Positions 1 through 7,578 of a DNA stretch of 7,834 bases are shown here, piece by piece (positions within the stretch are counted from its first letter, which is position 1; every line of letters starts with the position of its first letter). The notes below the pieces were generated by a model, which had not been told where the DNA came from, searched no databases, and worked only from the letters and a program-made list of their open reading frames with translations. Location: positions 1-7,834 of the forward strand of contig CAJXXJ010000158.1 of the NCBI GenBank assembly GCA_913062745.1, in the 5' to 3' direction. Source of the DNA: an uncultured Phaeodactylibacter sp. (GTDB lineage Bacteria; Bacteroidota; Bacteroidia; Chitinophagales; Saprospiraceae). Position numbers and translations under genes: made by a program.

Positions 1-1430
1 ACTACCGGCTCTACCTCCCTGGCTTCCGGTTGAGCGGCAAAATTATTGCCCTCCGGATTGATATTGGGCTCTACGCGCCGGCTGGGGATGCTTTCGTAGC
101 TGGCAGCCACCACCGGCAGCTCCATTTCCGGCAGGAAGTTATTGAAGTAGGCTGCATAAAGGTCGCGCTGGCCATAGCCATCTTTGCGGGTGGAGGAAAA
201 GTAGGCGGTAAAGCCATCCTTTGAAATCCGGAAGTAGGCATCATCTCCTGCGGAATTGACCGGCGTGGGCAGTATCTCCGGAGAAGTCCACAATTGAGAG
301 TGCTGGTTAAACACCGACTTAACAATATCTAAACCGCCTATGCTGTAGTCTGGATGGTTGGTACTGTAATATAGCGTGATGCCGTCCCGCGCCAGAAAGG
401 GCGTGGTTTCGTCGTAAGGCGAATTGATACCTGGCCCCAGGTTCTCCGGCTCTGTCCATTGGCCTTCGCGCAGTGCACTGTAGTAAATGTCGAGCCCTCC
501 GAAACCATCCGGGCGGCGGCTGGCAAAGTACACCGCCGTGTCATTGACGAAGTAGGGGGAGAAATCTCCCAGGCTGGCGGATACCGGGCCCGGGTAGGGG
601 TCCGAGCTTAGCCGCCGGTTGTCATTTTGGCGGAAGGTGTCGACGTAAATTTGCCCCTGATCAGGCGACCACCCGCGGAAGTAGTAGAGCACCGAGCCAT
701 CGGCGCTAAAGTCGAGCAGTACATCATGCCGGGGGCTGTTAAGCAGAAAATGCATGGGCTCGGCTTCCTGCCAGTTGCCGCCGCCGGCTGCGCCACGGCA
801 GGTGAACATATCGCTGTAATGCCGGCCCATACGGCTGTCCGGCATGCCGTTTTCATCGCGTGCACCGCCATTATTACCTTCGCGGATGGCGGAAAAATAT
901 AGCTTATTGCTAAAATTGGGGCTGATGATCGGGGCAAACTCATCCCCATCTGTGTTCACGCGGCGGCCAAGGTTTTCCACTGCTACTTCCCCTTTTTGGT
1001 ACTGCATGCGCATACCGGTGGCACAGCGGCGGATGGCATCGTACACCATACGGCGCTTGGGGTGGTTAGGCTTCAGCCGGCGGAGATACCCCTTATAGTA
1101 GGAGGCTGCCTCGTCAAACTGATGCATAGCGTGGTAAATCTTTCCCATATAAAGCCAACACTCGGGGTAGGGAGAACGGCTGCCCTCAATAAGGCTGTTG
1201 AGCAAGGGCTGTGCAGCATCGAGGTCATTGAGCTGATAGTGACAGACGGCCATGATAAACTGCGCTTCCTCATCGTTACGCACCAGCTCAGGGGTACCAT
1301 TGAGTACGGCCAGCGCATCTGCATAGTGCTGATTGAAAAAGTAGGCTTTCGCCTCCTCTTTTTTGTAATCCTGCCCGTGCAGGGGCAAAAGGAATATGCC
1401 TATAAACACAAGGGTTAGCAAGTTTCTCAT
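1..1430 (-). CDS. Secreted TPR / PD40 beta-propeller protein, probably OmpA-family envelope protein (3' end outside window)
   Basis: The frame is open from an ATG at 1430 to the window edge, giving 476 complete codons with no stop. Residues 1-20 look like a signal peptide: a short basic start, a hydrophobic stretch LLTLVFIGIFLLPL, then HGQ before the mature DYKKEEA. There is no lipobox cysteine. Residues about 24-120 are helical, with aromatic and alanine spacing like TPR repeats (for example YFFNQHYADALAVL and FDEAASYYKGYL). From about 160 to 430 there are PD40/WD40-like propeller blades, seen as FSADGSVLYYF (241-251), YFASRRPDGFGGLDIYYS (311-328), LGPGINSPYDETTPF (341-355) and FSSTRKDGYGQRDLY (421-435). 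In Bacteroidota this order usually continues into a C-terminal OmpA peptidoglycan-binding domain, as in PorE-like proteins of the type IX secretion system; that part would lie outside the window. TPR plus PD40 is firm. The OmpA end and any secretion role are inferences. Confidence 0.85.
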   Translation of the reverse strand, partial: MRNLLTLVFIGIFLLPLHGQDYKKEEAKAYFFNQHYADALAVLNGTPELVRNDEEAQFIMAVCHYQLNDLDAAQPLLNSLIEGSRSPYPECWLYMGKIYHAMHQFDEAASYYKGYLRRLKPNHPKRRMVYDAIRRCATGMRMQYQKGEVAVENLGRRVNTDGDEFAPIISPNFSNKLYFSAIREGNNGGARDENGMPDSRMGRHYSDMFTCRGAAGGGNWQEAEPMHFLLNSPRHDVLLDFSADGSVLYYFRGWSPDQGQIYVDTFRQNDNRRLSSDPYPGPVSASLGDFSPYFVNDTAVYFASRRPDGFGGLDIYYSALREGQWTEPENLGPGINSPYDETTPFLARDGITLYYSTNHPDYSIGGLDIVKSVFNQHSQLWTSPEILPTPVNSAGDDAYFRISKDGFTAYFSSTRKDGYGQRDLYAAYFNNFLPEMELPVVAASYESIPSRRVEPNINPEGNNFAAQPEAREVEPV

Positions 1431-1578
1431 GACGCCCGGTATTTTTCGCCTACACAGCCGAGGGTCATCGGCTTCGTGTAATTTGTTGGGAATTTAAGCG
1501 GTATAGCAGTGCGTGTCAGTGGTCGTGCTATCGTCAAATGCTCAGCTGCTACAGTATTCACAGTTGAGTGGTGAAGGA

Positions 1579-1608
1579 CAGCCCGGGCGGGGCGAACGAC
1601 CCGGGCTG
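1579..1608 (-). terminator. Hairpin terminator after the E2 gene
   Basis: A perfect 9-bp inverted repeat, CAGCCCGGG at 1579-1587 and CCCGGGCTG at 1600-1608, encloses a 12-nt loop. It begins 19 nt after the E2 stop codon on the minus strand. The sequence after the stem on that strand (TCCTTCACC) has only a weak T-tract, so termination efficiency is uncertain. The remaining bases between this hairpin and the next gene (1431-1578) show no gene and no strict Bacteroidota promoter. Confidence 0.6.
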
Positions 1609-1627
1609 CGTATTTCTTAGTTACCTA

Positions 1628-2983
1628 TCAAATCGTTTGTTCGTGGTCGAAATCTTCCAGATAATCGCCTACGCGGCGCAGGAAGCTTCCGCCCAGATAT
1701 CCATCCACGACGCGGTGGTCATAGGATAGCGAAAGATACATCATATGGCGCACAGCTACCAAATCACCGTAGGCTGTTTCTACCACAGCCGGCTTTTTGC
1801 GGATAGCGCCTACTGCCAGAATAGCTACCTGTGGCTGATTGATGATAGGGGTACCCATGACGTTGCCGAATGTACCTACGTTGGTCAACGTAAAGGTGCC
1901 GCCCTGTATTTCATCCGCACTGAGCTTGTTCTCGCGGGCTCTGCGCGCCAGGTCGTTCACCTTTTTCGTCAATCCCATCAGGTTCAGGTGGTCTGCATTT
2001 TTGATCACCGGTACGATGAGGTTGCCGGAAGGCAGGGCTGCAGCCATACCGATATTGACGTCTTTTTTCCGGATCATCGTCTGTCCTTCCACAGAAATAT
2101 TAATCATCGGGAAGTCTCGGATAGCCCGGGCTACAGCTTCCATAAAGATAGGCGTAAAGGTAATTTTTTCGCCATGCTCTTCCTGAAAACGCTTCTTAAC
2201 TCTGTTACGCCAGTTTACAATATTAGTTACATCCACTTCTACAAAAGATGTGACATGCGGAGAAGTGCGCTTGGAGTTCACCATATGCTCTGAGATGAGC
2301 TTGCGCATGCGGTCCATCTCAATGATTTCCGTATTGCCGTTTGCGGTGGCGGAAGGTGCCGGAGCCTGCTGTGGCTGCCGGGCCGGCTGTGCTTTCTTTA
2401 CCGGTTCGGTCTTGGGCTGCGGCTGTTGCTGCCCGCGTTGCTCCACGTAGGCCAGAATATCTTTCTTTGTGACGCGCCCCTGCAGGCCGCTGCCATCGAT
2501 TTGCTCCAGCTCTTGCATGCTGATGTTCTCTTTTTCCGCTATAGTGCGGACGAGCGGAGAATAAAAGCGGTTGCCGCTGCCGGTGCGCTGCGGCTCTGCC
2601 GAAGCTTCGGCTACTGCCGGCTCCGGTTCGGGCGCCGGCGGCCGGGAAGTAGGCTGTGGCTCGCTTCCGTTATCGGAATGGCTGGGGGCCTCTTCAGAAG
2701 ACTCCTTCACGCTCGGGCTGGCCTGAGGCGTTGCCTCCTCCCCTTCCGTCGCGATGAGGGCGATCACCTTGCCGACCTCCACGGTTTCGTCTTCCTGAAA
2801 ATACACCTCTTTGATGGTACCATCTACCGGAGACGGCACTTCGGAGTCTACCTTATCGGTAGCGATTTCCAAAATGGTTTCGTCTTCCTCTACGGTGTCC
2901 CCCACGTTTTTCACCCACTTCAAGATGGTAGCTTCCATTATGCTTTCCCCCATCTTGGGCATGATTAGTTCTACTTGAGCCAT
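1628..2983 (-). CDS. Lipoylated 2-oxo acid dehydrogenase E2 (dihydrolipoamide acyltransferase)
   Basis: This is the core E2 of a 2-oxo acid dehydrogenase complex. It passes the acyl group from the E1-bound intermediate to CoA by way of a swinging lipoyl arm. The 451-residue protein has the full domain order. The N-terminal lipoyl domain is about 2-78, with the lipoylated lysine K44 in ATDKVDSEV. A Pro/Glu/Ser-rich linker (79-137) leads to the E1/E3 peripheral-subunit binding domain (about 140-182), then a Gln/Pro/Ala-rich linker. The catalytic domain runs from about 218 to the end, with GTFTLTNVGTFG and the active-site motif HRVVDG (H423, D427). Only one lipoyl domain is present. Substrate choice (branched-chain, 2-oxoglutarate or pyruvate) cannot be settled, because no E1 or E3 gene is in view; the MPKMGESIMEATI start resembles Bacteroidota branched-chain-type E2s. 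The gene has its own predicted promoter and ends in TGATAG tandem stops. Confidence 0.95.
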   Translation of the reverse strand: MAQVELIMPKMGESIMEATILKWVKNVGDTVEEDETILEIATDKVDSEVPSPVDGTIKEVYFQEDETVEVGKVIALIATEGEEATPQASPSVKESSEEAPSHSDNGSEPQPTSRPPAPEPEPAVAEASAEPQRTGSGNRFYSPLVRTIAEKENISMQELEQIDGSGLQGRVTKKDILAYVEQRGQQQPQPKTEPVKKAQPARQPQQAPAPSATANGNTEIIEMDRMRKLISEHMVNSKRTSPHVTSFVEVDVTNIVNWRNRVKKRFQEEHGEKITFTPIFMEAVARAIRDFPMINISVEGQTMIRKKDVNIGMAAALPSGNLIVPVIKNADHLNLMGLTKKVNDLARRARENKLSADEIQGGTFTLTNVGTFGNVMGTPIINQPQVAILAVGAIRKKPAVVETAYGDLVAVRHMMYLSLSYDHRVVDGYLGGSFLRRVGDYLEDFDHEQTI

Positions 2984-3066
2984 AGACTACGTTACTTTCT
3001 TTTTTAATTTGGTTGATATCATTTGGCTGGCCGGTACGGGCCGCGCGCCCTGCGCTTTCCAGTCTG

Positions 3067-3098
3067 CAAAATTAGCCGTTTTCTAGCCTTAAAACAAA
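3067..3098 (-). promoter_or_regulatory. Bacteroidota-type promoter for the E2 gene
   Basis: On the minus strand, TTTG (3098-3095) is followed after exactly 20 nt by TAATTTTG (3074-3067) and a C. This is a full match to the known Bacteroidota housekeeping sigma consensus: a -33 TTTG, a 19-21 nt spacer, and a -7 TAnnTTTG. It lies between the cinA stop and the E2 start, so E2 can be transcribed independently of birA-cinA. Transcription would start near 3060, giving a leader of about 77 nt. That leader contains a GC-rich near-palindrome (GGCC-G-GTAC-G-GGCC, 3029-3042) and ends in an A-rich stretch with no Shine-Dalgarno. Confidence 0.7.
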
Positions 3099-3123
3099 TG
3101 AGGCATGTCATCCCCCTGCTTTT

Positions 3124-4380
3124 TTACTCCGCTTCGGCAGTCTGCCGCACCAGCATGCGCCGAATGAAATTCAGGCCATGGCTGCCGGCGTACTGTATGT
3201 TCTTCAGGCGGTCTTTTCCTGCTTTAAGCAAAAAGGCCTCGGTAAACTGCGGTGTGCTGACGGCCATCCAGATCGTGCCTACCGGTTTCTCTTCGCTGCC
3301 TCCCCCGGGGCCGGCAATGCCGGATACCGCTATCGCAATATCCGTGCCGTAGCGCTGCCGCGCGCCCTCTGCCATTTCGCGGACGGTAGCTTCGCTTACT
3401 GCACCGTGCTCCTCCAAAGTGGCGCTATGTACGCCCAGCTCATTCATTTTCAGCTCATTACTGTAAGCGATGATACCTCCTTTAAAGTAGGCTGAAGAAC
3501 CCGGCACACTTGTTATCAGATGCGACAGGTAGCCGCCGGTACAGCTTTCTGCCGTACAAAGCTGCAGGCCCTGCTCCTTTAACTGACGCCCGACCACCTC
3601 CTCCAGCCGCTCGGTGCCCTGCCCGAAGACAATATCCGACAAGCGGTTTCTGATTTTTTGCATTTCCTGCTCCAGCTCCCGTTGCAGCTGCGCTTCGTCC
3701 AATCCCCGGGCGCTGAGCCTGAGCCGCACCTGCCCCAGATTGGGCAGATAAGCAAGCTTGATGTGCGGCGGCAACGCCTCTTCCAGGTCTGCTATGCGCT
3801 CGGCAATATGCGACTCCCCGATGCCAGCTGTCAGTAAGGTCTGATGCACGATTGGCGTCGGGCGGTAGCGCTTCTTAAGCCGTGGAATGACTTCATGCTC
3901 CATCAGGTATTCCATCTCGTAGGGCACGCCAGGCATAGATACGATGACCTTGCCTTCGTGCTCCAGCCACATGCCGGGAGCAGTCCCCATACGGTTGACC
4001 AGCACCTCTGAAGATGCAGGAAGGTAGGATTGCAGGCGGTGTGCTTCTGTAGTTTTACGCCCCAAGCGCTCGAAAAACCGTTGTATGCGCTCGAAAGTAG
4101 GCTCGTGAAGGCGAAGCTCCGTACCGACGAACTGCGCCAGCACCTTCTTCGTAATGTCGTCTTTAGTCGGCCCCAGCCCACCGGTCATCAGCACTGCATC
4201 GGCCTCTCGCAAGCCGTGGCTCAGGGCGTATTCTATGTCTGCTTCGTCATCGCCTACCGTGGAGATACCGTTGATGCGGATGCCGTGGTAATTAAGCTCC
4301 CGGCCCATCCATGCAGAGTTGGTGTCAATAATTTGTCCGATCAGGATTTCATCTCCTATCGTAATCAGGTGTACGTTCAT
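3124..4380 (-). CDS. cinA: CinA-family protein, competence/damage-inducible, NMN amidohydrolase type
   Basis: CinA proteins pair an N-terminal MoCF-like (COG1058) domain with a C-terminal nicotinamide-nucleotide amidase domain that recycles NMN; some members also hydrolyse ADP-ribose. Starting at the ATG at 4380, the protein has 418 residues, the usual full length, and begins MNVHLITIGDEILIGQIIDTNS, the standard CinA N-terminus. The motif TGGLGPTKDD starts at residue 66. The C-terminal domain carries TAESCTGG (276-283, with the family's conserved Ser/Cys region), GGIIAYSNELK and SGIAGPGGG (353-361). The frame could extend 25 codons upstream to a GTG directly abutting the birA stop, but the extra residues resemble nothing in the family, so the ATG is preferred. 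The gene is probably cotranscribed with birA, whose stop codon begins at 4458. No frameshift or missing motif is seen. Confidence 0.95.
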   Translation of the reverse strand: MNVHLITIGDEILIGQIIDTNSAWMGRELNYHGIRINGISTVGDDEADIEYALSHGLREADAVLMTGGLGPTKDDITKKVLAQFVGTELRLHEPTFERIQRFFERLGRKTTEAHRLQSYLPASSEVLVNRMGTAPGMWLEHEGKVIVSMPGVPYEMEYLMEHEVIPRLKKRYRPTPIVHQTLLTAGIGESHIAERIADLEEALPPHIKLAYLPNLGQVRLRLSARGLDEAQLQRELEQEMQKIRNRLSDIVFGQGTERLEEVVGRQLKEQGLQLCTAESCTGGYLSHLITSVPGSSAYFKGGIIAYSNELKMNELGVHSATLEEHGAVSEATVREMAEGARQRYGTDIAIAVSGIAGPGGGSEEKPVGTIWMAVSTPQFTEAFLLKAGKDRLKNIQYAGSHGLNFIRRMLVRQTAEAE

Positions 4381-4393
4381 GTCACAATTTTGG

Positions 4394-4409
4394 GCTGCAT
4401 TAGTGCAGC
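4394..4409. repeat. Short hairpin between birA and cinA
   Basis: A perfect inverted repeat (GCTGCA, 4-nt loop TTAG, TGCAGC on the plus strand) sits in the 75-nt gap between the birA stop and the cinA ATG. It ends 14 nt before that ATG. No T-run follows on the minus strand, so it is not a good terminator. It could influence cinA translation in a shared transcript, or be chance. Confidence 0.35.
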
Positions 4410-4455
4410 TTTCACTGTAACTAATTCTTTTTGGGCGCTTATTGTTGTGGGCCAC

Positions 4456-5220
4456 TCAGGGCAGGCGGGCAATTTCCTTGATGCCATAGGCTTTGACCTG
4501 TCCGCCGGACTGCAACAACAGGCGCCCGTGCTCGTCCAGCCCCAGCAGCCGGGCCGGGAAGGGATCGCCGCCCGGCTCCTGATAATGCTGAATTTCCTGA
4601 TAGCCCAGCAGATGGCCGTAGTAAGCTTCCTGCAGCCAGCCCCGGCTGGGGTGCCCCTTCAGCCGCAGGTAGTACTGCTCCAGTTTTTCAAATACAGCCT
4701 GCTGCAGCTCAGCAACCGACTGCGGATGCCCTTCTGCCAGGTATAGAGAGGTGGCCTGTGGTAAACTTTCCGGAAACTCTTGCTGATTGACGTTGATGCC
4801 CAGCCCGGCGATGCAGTGCTGTATGCGCTGGCTGGAAATGCTGTTTTGCAGCAAAATCCCTGCTGCCTTTTTCCCCTGCAGATAAATATCATTGGGCCAT
4901 TTGATCAAAACCGGAGCAGAAACAAAAGCCTGAACGGCGTCCCGAATGGCCAAAGCAGCCAGCATATTGAGCCAGTGCTGCTGCCGGGGTGACAAAAAGT
5001 GCGGATAAAAGATGACGCTCATTAACAGGCTGCTGCCCGCTTCGCTGCTCCAGCTACTGCCAAGCTGACCACGCCCTGCTGTCTGATATGCTGCCGTTAT
5101 GGCAGTTCCCTCACTTGGAGCGCTTTTTGATAGAAGCTCCTGTGCGTACAGATTAGTTGAGGGAAGCTGCTCGAAAGCGTGAACAACCTTTCCAATAAAA
5201 AGGGTGTTTTTATTACGCAT
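4456..5220 (-). CDS. birA: Biotin--[acetyl-CoA-carboxylase] ligase, class I (no DNA-binding domain)
   Basis: This enzyme activates biotin as biotinyl-5'-AMP and attaches it to the lysine of biotin carboxyl carrier proteins in the cytoplasm. With the ATG at 5220 the protein is 254 residues. Visible family motifs are PSTN near residue 20, GRGQLGSSW (49-57, the adenylate-binding loop), KWPNDIY starting at 107 (catalytic region), and GLGINVN (139-145), followed by a small C-terminal beta domain. There is no N-terminal helix-turn-helix, so it is a class I enzyme and should not act as the biotin repressor. A TTG two codons upstream (5226) is a possible alternative start, but the ATG is simpler. The gene is divergent from rsfS across 134 bp, an arrangement common in Bacteroidota, and heads a probable birA-cinA unit. 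Confidence 0.94.
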   Translation of the reverse strand: MRNKNTLFIGKVVHAFEQLPSTNLYAQELLSKSAPSEGTAITAAYQTAGRGQLGSSWSSEAGSSLLMSVIFYPHFLSPRQQHWLNMLAALAIRDAVQAFVSAPVLIKWPNDIYLQGKKAAGILLQNSISSQRIQHCIAGLGINVNQQEFPESLPQATSLYLAEGHPQSVAELQQAVFEKLEQYYLRLKGHPSRGWLQEAYYGHLLGYQEIQHYQEPGGDPFPARLLGLDEHGRLLLQSGGQVKAYGIKEIARLP

Positions 5221-5333
5221 TGGCAAATTATTTGGTAATTTTATTTGTTAGACAAGGCGAGGCAAATACCTTCTTTAAGAAAGCAGGCGCCGCAAAATGC
5301 AAATGCGTGTGCGCCCGTTATTTTATCAATTAG

Positions 5334-5367
5334 CAAAACTAACAAAATCTGAATTTGAATTCACAAG
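5334..5367 (-). promoter_or_regulatory. Candidate birA promoter in the divergent region
   Basis: On the minus strand TAGTTTTG (5341-5334) followed by C matches the Bacteroidota -7 element TAnnTTTG. The -33 element is poor: CTTG at 5367-5364, 22 nt upstream, instead of TTTG at 19-21 nt. The predicted leader to the birA ATG would be a little over 100 nt. The upstream half would overlap the first codons of rsfS, so transcription of the two divergent genes might interfere. No strict plus-strand match was found for rsfS. Confidence 0.35.
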
Positions 5368-5741
5368 CCAAAGTACAACAGCGCCACCTTACCACCGAAG
5401 CGTTAAATGCATTGATCATTGAAAGTATTCTGGACATAAAAGGGAAAAACATCCTCAAGCTGGACATGCGCCACCTCGATGATGCCCCGACCGACTACTT
5501 TATTGTGTGTGAAGGCGATTCCAACACGCAGGTCAAAGCAATCTCCGACAACATACAAAAAAGGCTCAAGCAGGAAGCACAGACATTCGCCAGCCACGTA
5601 GAGGGCGAGCGTGCTGCACTGTGGATCTGCCTGGACTACTTCCACACCGTAGCGCATGTCTTCCACAAGGAAAAGCGGTCATTCTACGAACTGGAAAACC
5701 TCTGGAGCGACGCTAAGGTGACGCAATACCAGAGTTTGTAG
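5355..5741 (+). CDS. rsfS: Ribosomal silencing factor RsfS (Iojap/YbeB, DUF143)
   Basis: RsfS binds uL14 on the 50S subunit and blocks joining of the subunits, lowering translation in starvation or stationary phase. The 128-residue product covers the whole family. It shows an ALNALIIESILDIKG helix, DYFIVCEGDSNTQV (47-60), W90, the LDY motif (93-95), VAHVF (99-103) and the terminal YELENLWSDA (111-120). The only upstream stop in frame is TAA at 5340-5342 and the first internal ATG is at M38, inside the fold, so translation must begin at a non-ATG codon. TTG at 5355 is the best candidate. No Shine-Dalgarno is visible, but the leader is A-rich. The gene precedes ftsH on the same strand, the usual Bacteroidota order. 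Confidence 0.93.
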   Translation: MNSQAKVQQRHLTTEALNALIIESILDIKGKNILKLDMRHLDDAPTDYFIVCEGDSNTQVKAISDNIQKRLKQEAQTFASHVEGERAALWICLDYFHTVAHVFHKEKRSFYELENLWSDAKVTQYQSL

Positions 5742-5852
5742 CTCTTGTCGTACTCTTGGCCGAAAATTGGCAACGAAATAAACGCTGCGGCGTTAACTTT
5801 CTGTGTTTGCCCGGGTGCAAACCACCATGCATCGGCCAGATCGATGAAATGT

Positions 5853-5866
5853 CATACTTTGGTATG
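5853..5866. repeat. Palindrome CATAC-TTTG-GTATG upstream of ftsH
   Basis: This is a perfect 5-bp inverted repeat with a 4-nt centre, about 160 bp before the ftsH ATG. Its centre includes TTTG, so it overlaps the nearest approximation to a Bacteroidota -7 element (TACTTTG). It could be an operator half-site pair overlapping a promoter. It is short enough to be chance. Confidence 0.25.
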
Positions 5867-5974
5867 CCATTGAACACTTTAGGCGTTTCGCCATTTTCTG
5901 ATAAGCCTGATAGGCTGCAAAAGCCTTTCCAGGGTGCAGGGGCGCTTGGAATACAGCACTCCGCACAATAGTCA

Positions 5975-5994
5975 TCCGGCTGCGACAAGCCGGA
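5975..5994 (+). repeat. Hairpin in the ftsH leader
   Basis: A perfect 7-bp stem, TCCGGCT and AGCCGGA, encloses the 6-nt loop GCGACA. It ends 29 nt before the ftsH ATG. No T-run follows, so it is unlikely to terminate transcription. A role in translation or stability of the ftsH message is possible but unproven. Confidence 0.35.
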
Positions 5995-6023
5995 GATCAA
6001 CAGGTACAAAAGCGGTTTGATTA

Positions 6024-7256
<1,233 letters not shown>

Positions 7257-7446
7257 AAGCGTTGATGCGCTCCCGATCACTCAAGTCTTCCGGCAGCGCA
7301 TAGCGCATTCCGTTGATTGGGTTGATGGAAAGGCTGTCAATCACAAATTGTTCCCTCTAGAAGACGGGGCGATGCAGCGAGACGGGTCCGTCGCCATAAA
7401 ATTGAAGGTGTGGGTGTTGTCCGCGCCGCGACTCCAGGTCACGGTT

Positions 7447-7479
7447 GAGTCAAGGCCTTGTCTCCACCACGTCTGGTGG
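7447..7479. repeat. Two adjacent palindromes in the tail
   Basis: CAAGGCCTTG (7451-7460) is a perfect 10-bp palindrome, and it extends to 18 bp (7447-7464) with one T:T mismatch. Immediately next to it, CCACCA-CGTC-TGGTGG (7464-7479) is a perfect 6-bp stem with a 4-nt loop. The two share a base at 7464. They could be protein-binding sites or RNA hairpins. Confidence 0.35.
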
Positions 7480-7551
7480 GCAGCGTTACTTGGGATTGAA
7501 GTCAGCGCGCGAGGCGGCAGGTATCTTTCAAGTAATCTTTAATTACGGCGA

Positions 7552-7578
7552 TTAAGAGCCTAGAGCGGTTACTCTTAA
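7552..7578. repeat. Inverted repeat TTAAGAG / CTCTTAA in the tail
   Basis: A perfect 7-bp inverted repeat (7552-7558 and 7572-7578) encloses a 13-nt centre within an AT-rich patch. No T-run follows on either strand, so a terminator is unlikely. Its function is unknown. Confidence 0.3.

Larger units (their letters stand above)
145..4102 (+). repeat. Dispersed octamer AAGTAGGC, seven copies, all in one orientation
   Basis: Copies start at 145, 199, 232, 1339, 2647, 3485 and 4095. By eye there is no copy of the reverse complement GCCTACTT anywhere in the plus-strand reading. Five copies encode Ala-Tyr-Phe on the minus strand (four in the TPR/PD40 gene, one in cinA). Two encode Pro-Thr in another frame (one in E2, one in cinA). 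The span listed covers first to last copy, not a continuous repeat. Confidence 0.5.
5742..6023 (+). other. Intergenic region before ftsH with two small hairpins and no clear gene
   Basis: These 282 bases separate rsfS from ftsH. Two overlapping short reading frames exist on opposite strands (a plus frame 5756-5971 and a minus frame 5713-6009), but neither resembles a known family. Two hairpins are present (5853-5866 and 5975-5994). No strict TAnnTTTG promoter was found; the nearest is TAC-TTTG at 5855-5861, one base short in the spacer and without a -33 partner. The region probably acts as the ftsH leader or promoter, but nothing decisive is visible. Confidence 0.5.

Noticed and set aside
1503..1531. 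ATAGCA / TGCTAT inverted repeat upstream of the TPR/PD40 gene
   Set aside because: It has a 6-bp stem with a 17-nt loop and no neighbouring promoter match. It is easily expected by chance.
4381..4455. 25-residue N-terminal extension of CinA from a GTG start
   Set aside because: The ATG at 4380 gives exactly the family N-terminus and usual length; the extension has no family resemblance and contains the intergenic hairpin.
5713..6009. Minus-strand 98-codon frame in the rsfS-ftsH gap
   Set aside because: It has no recognisable motif, overlaps the end of rsfS, competes with an open plus-strand frame over the same bases and has a composition typical of noise.
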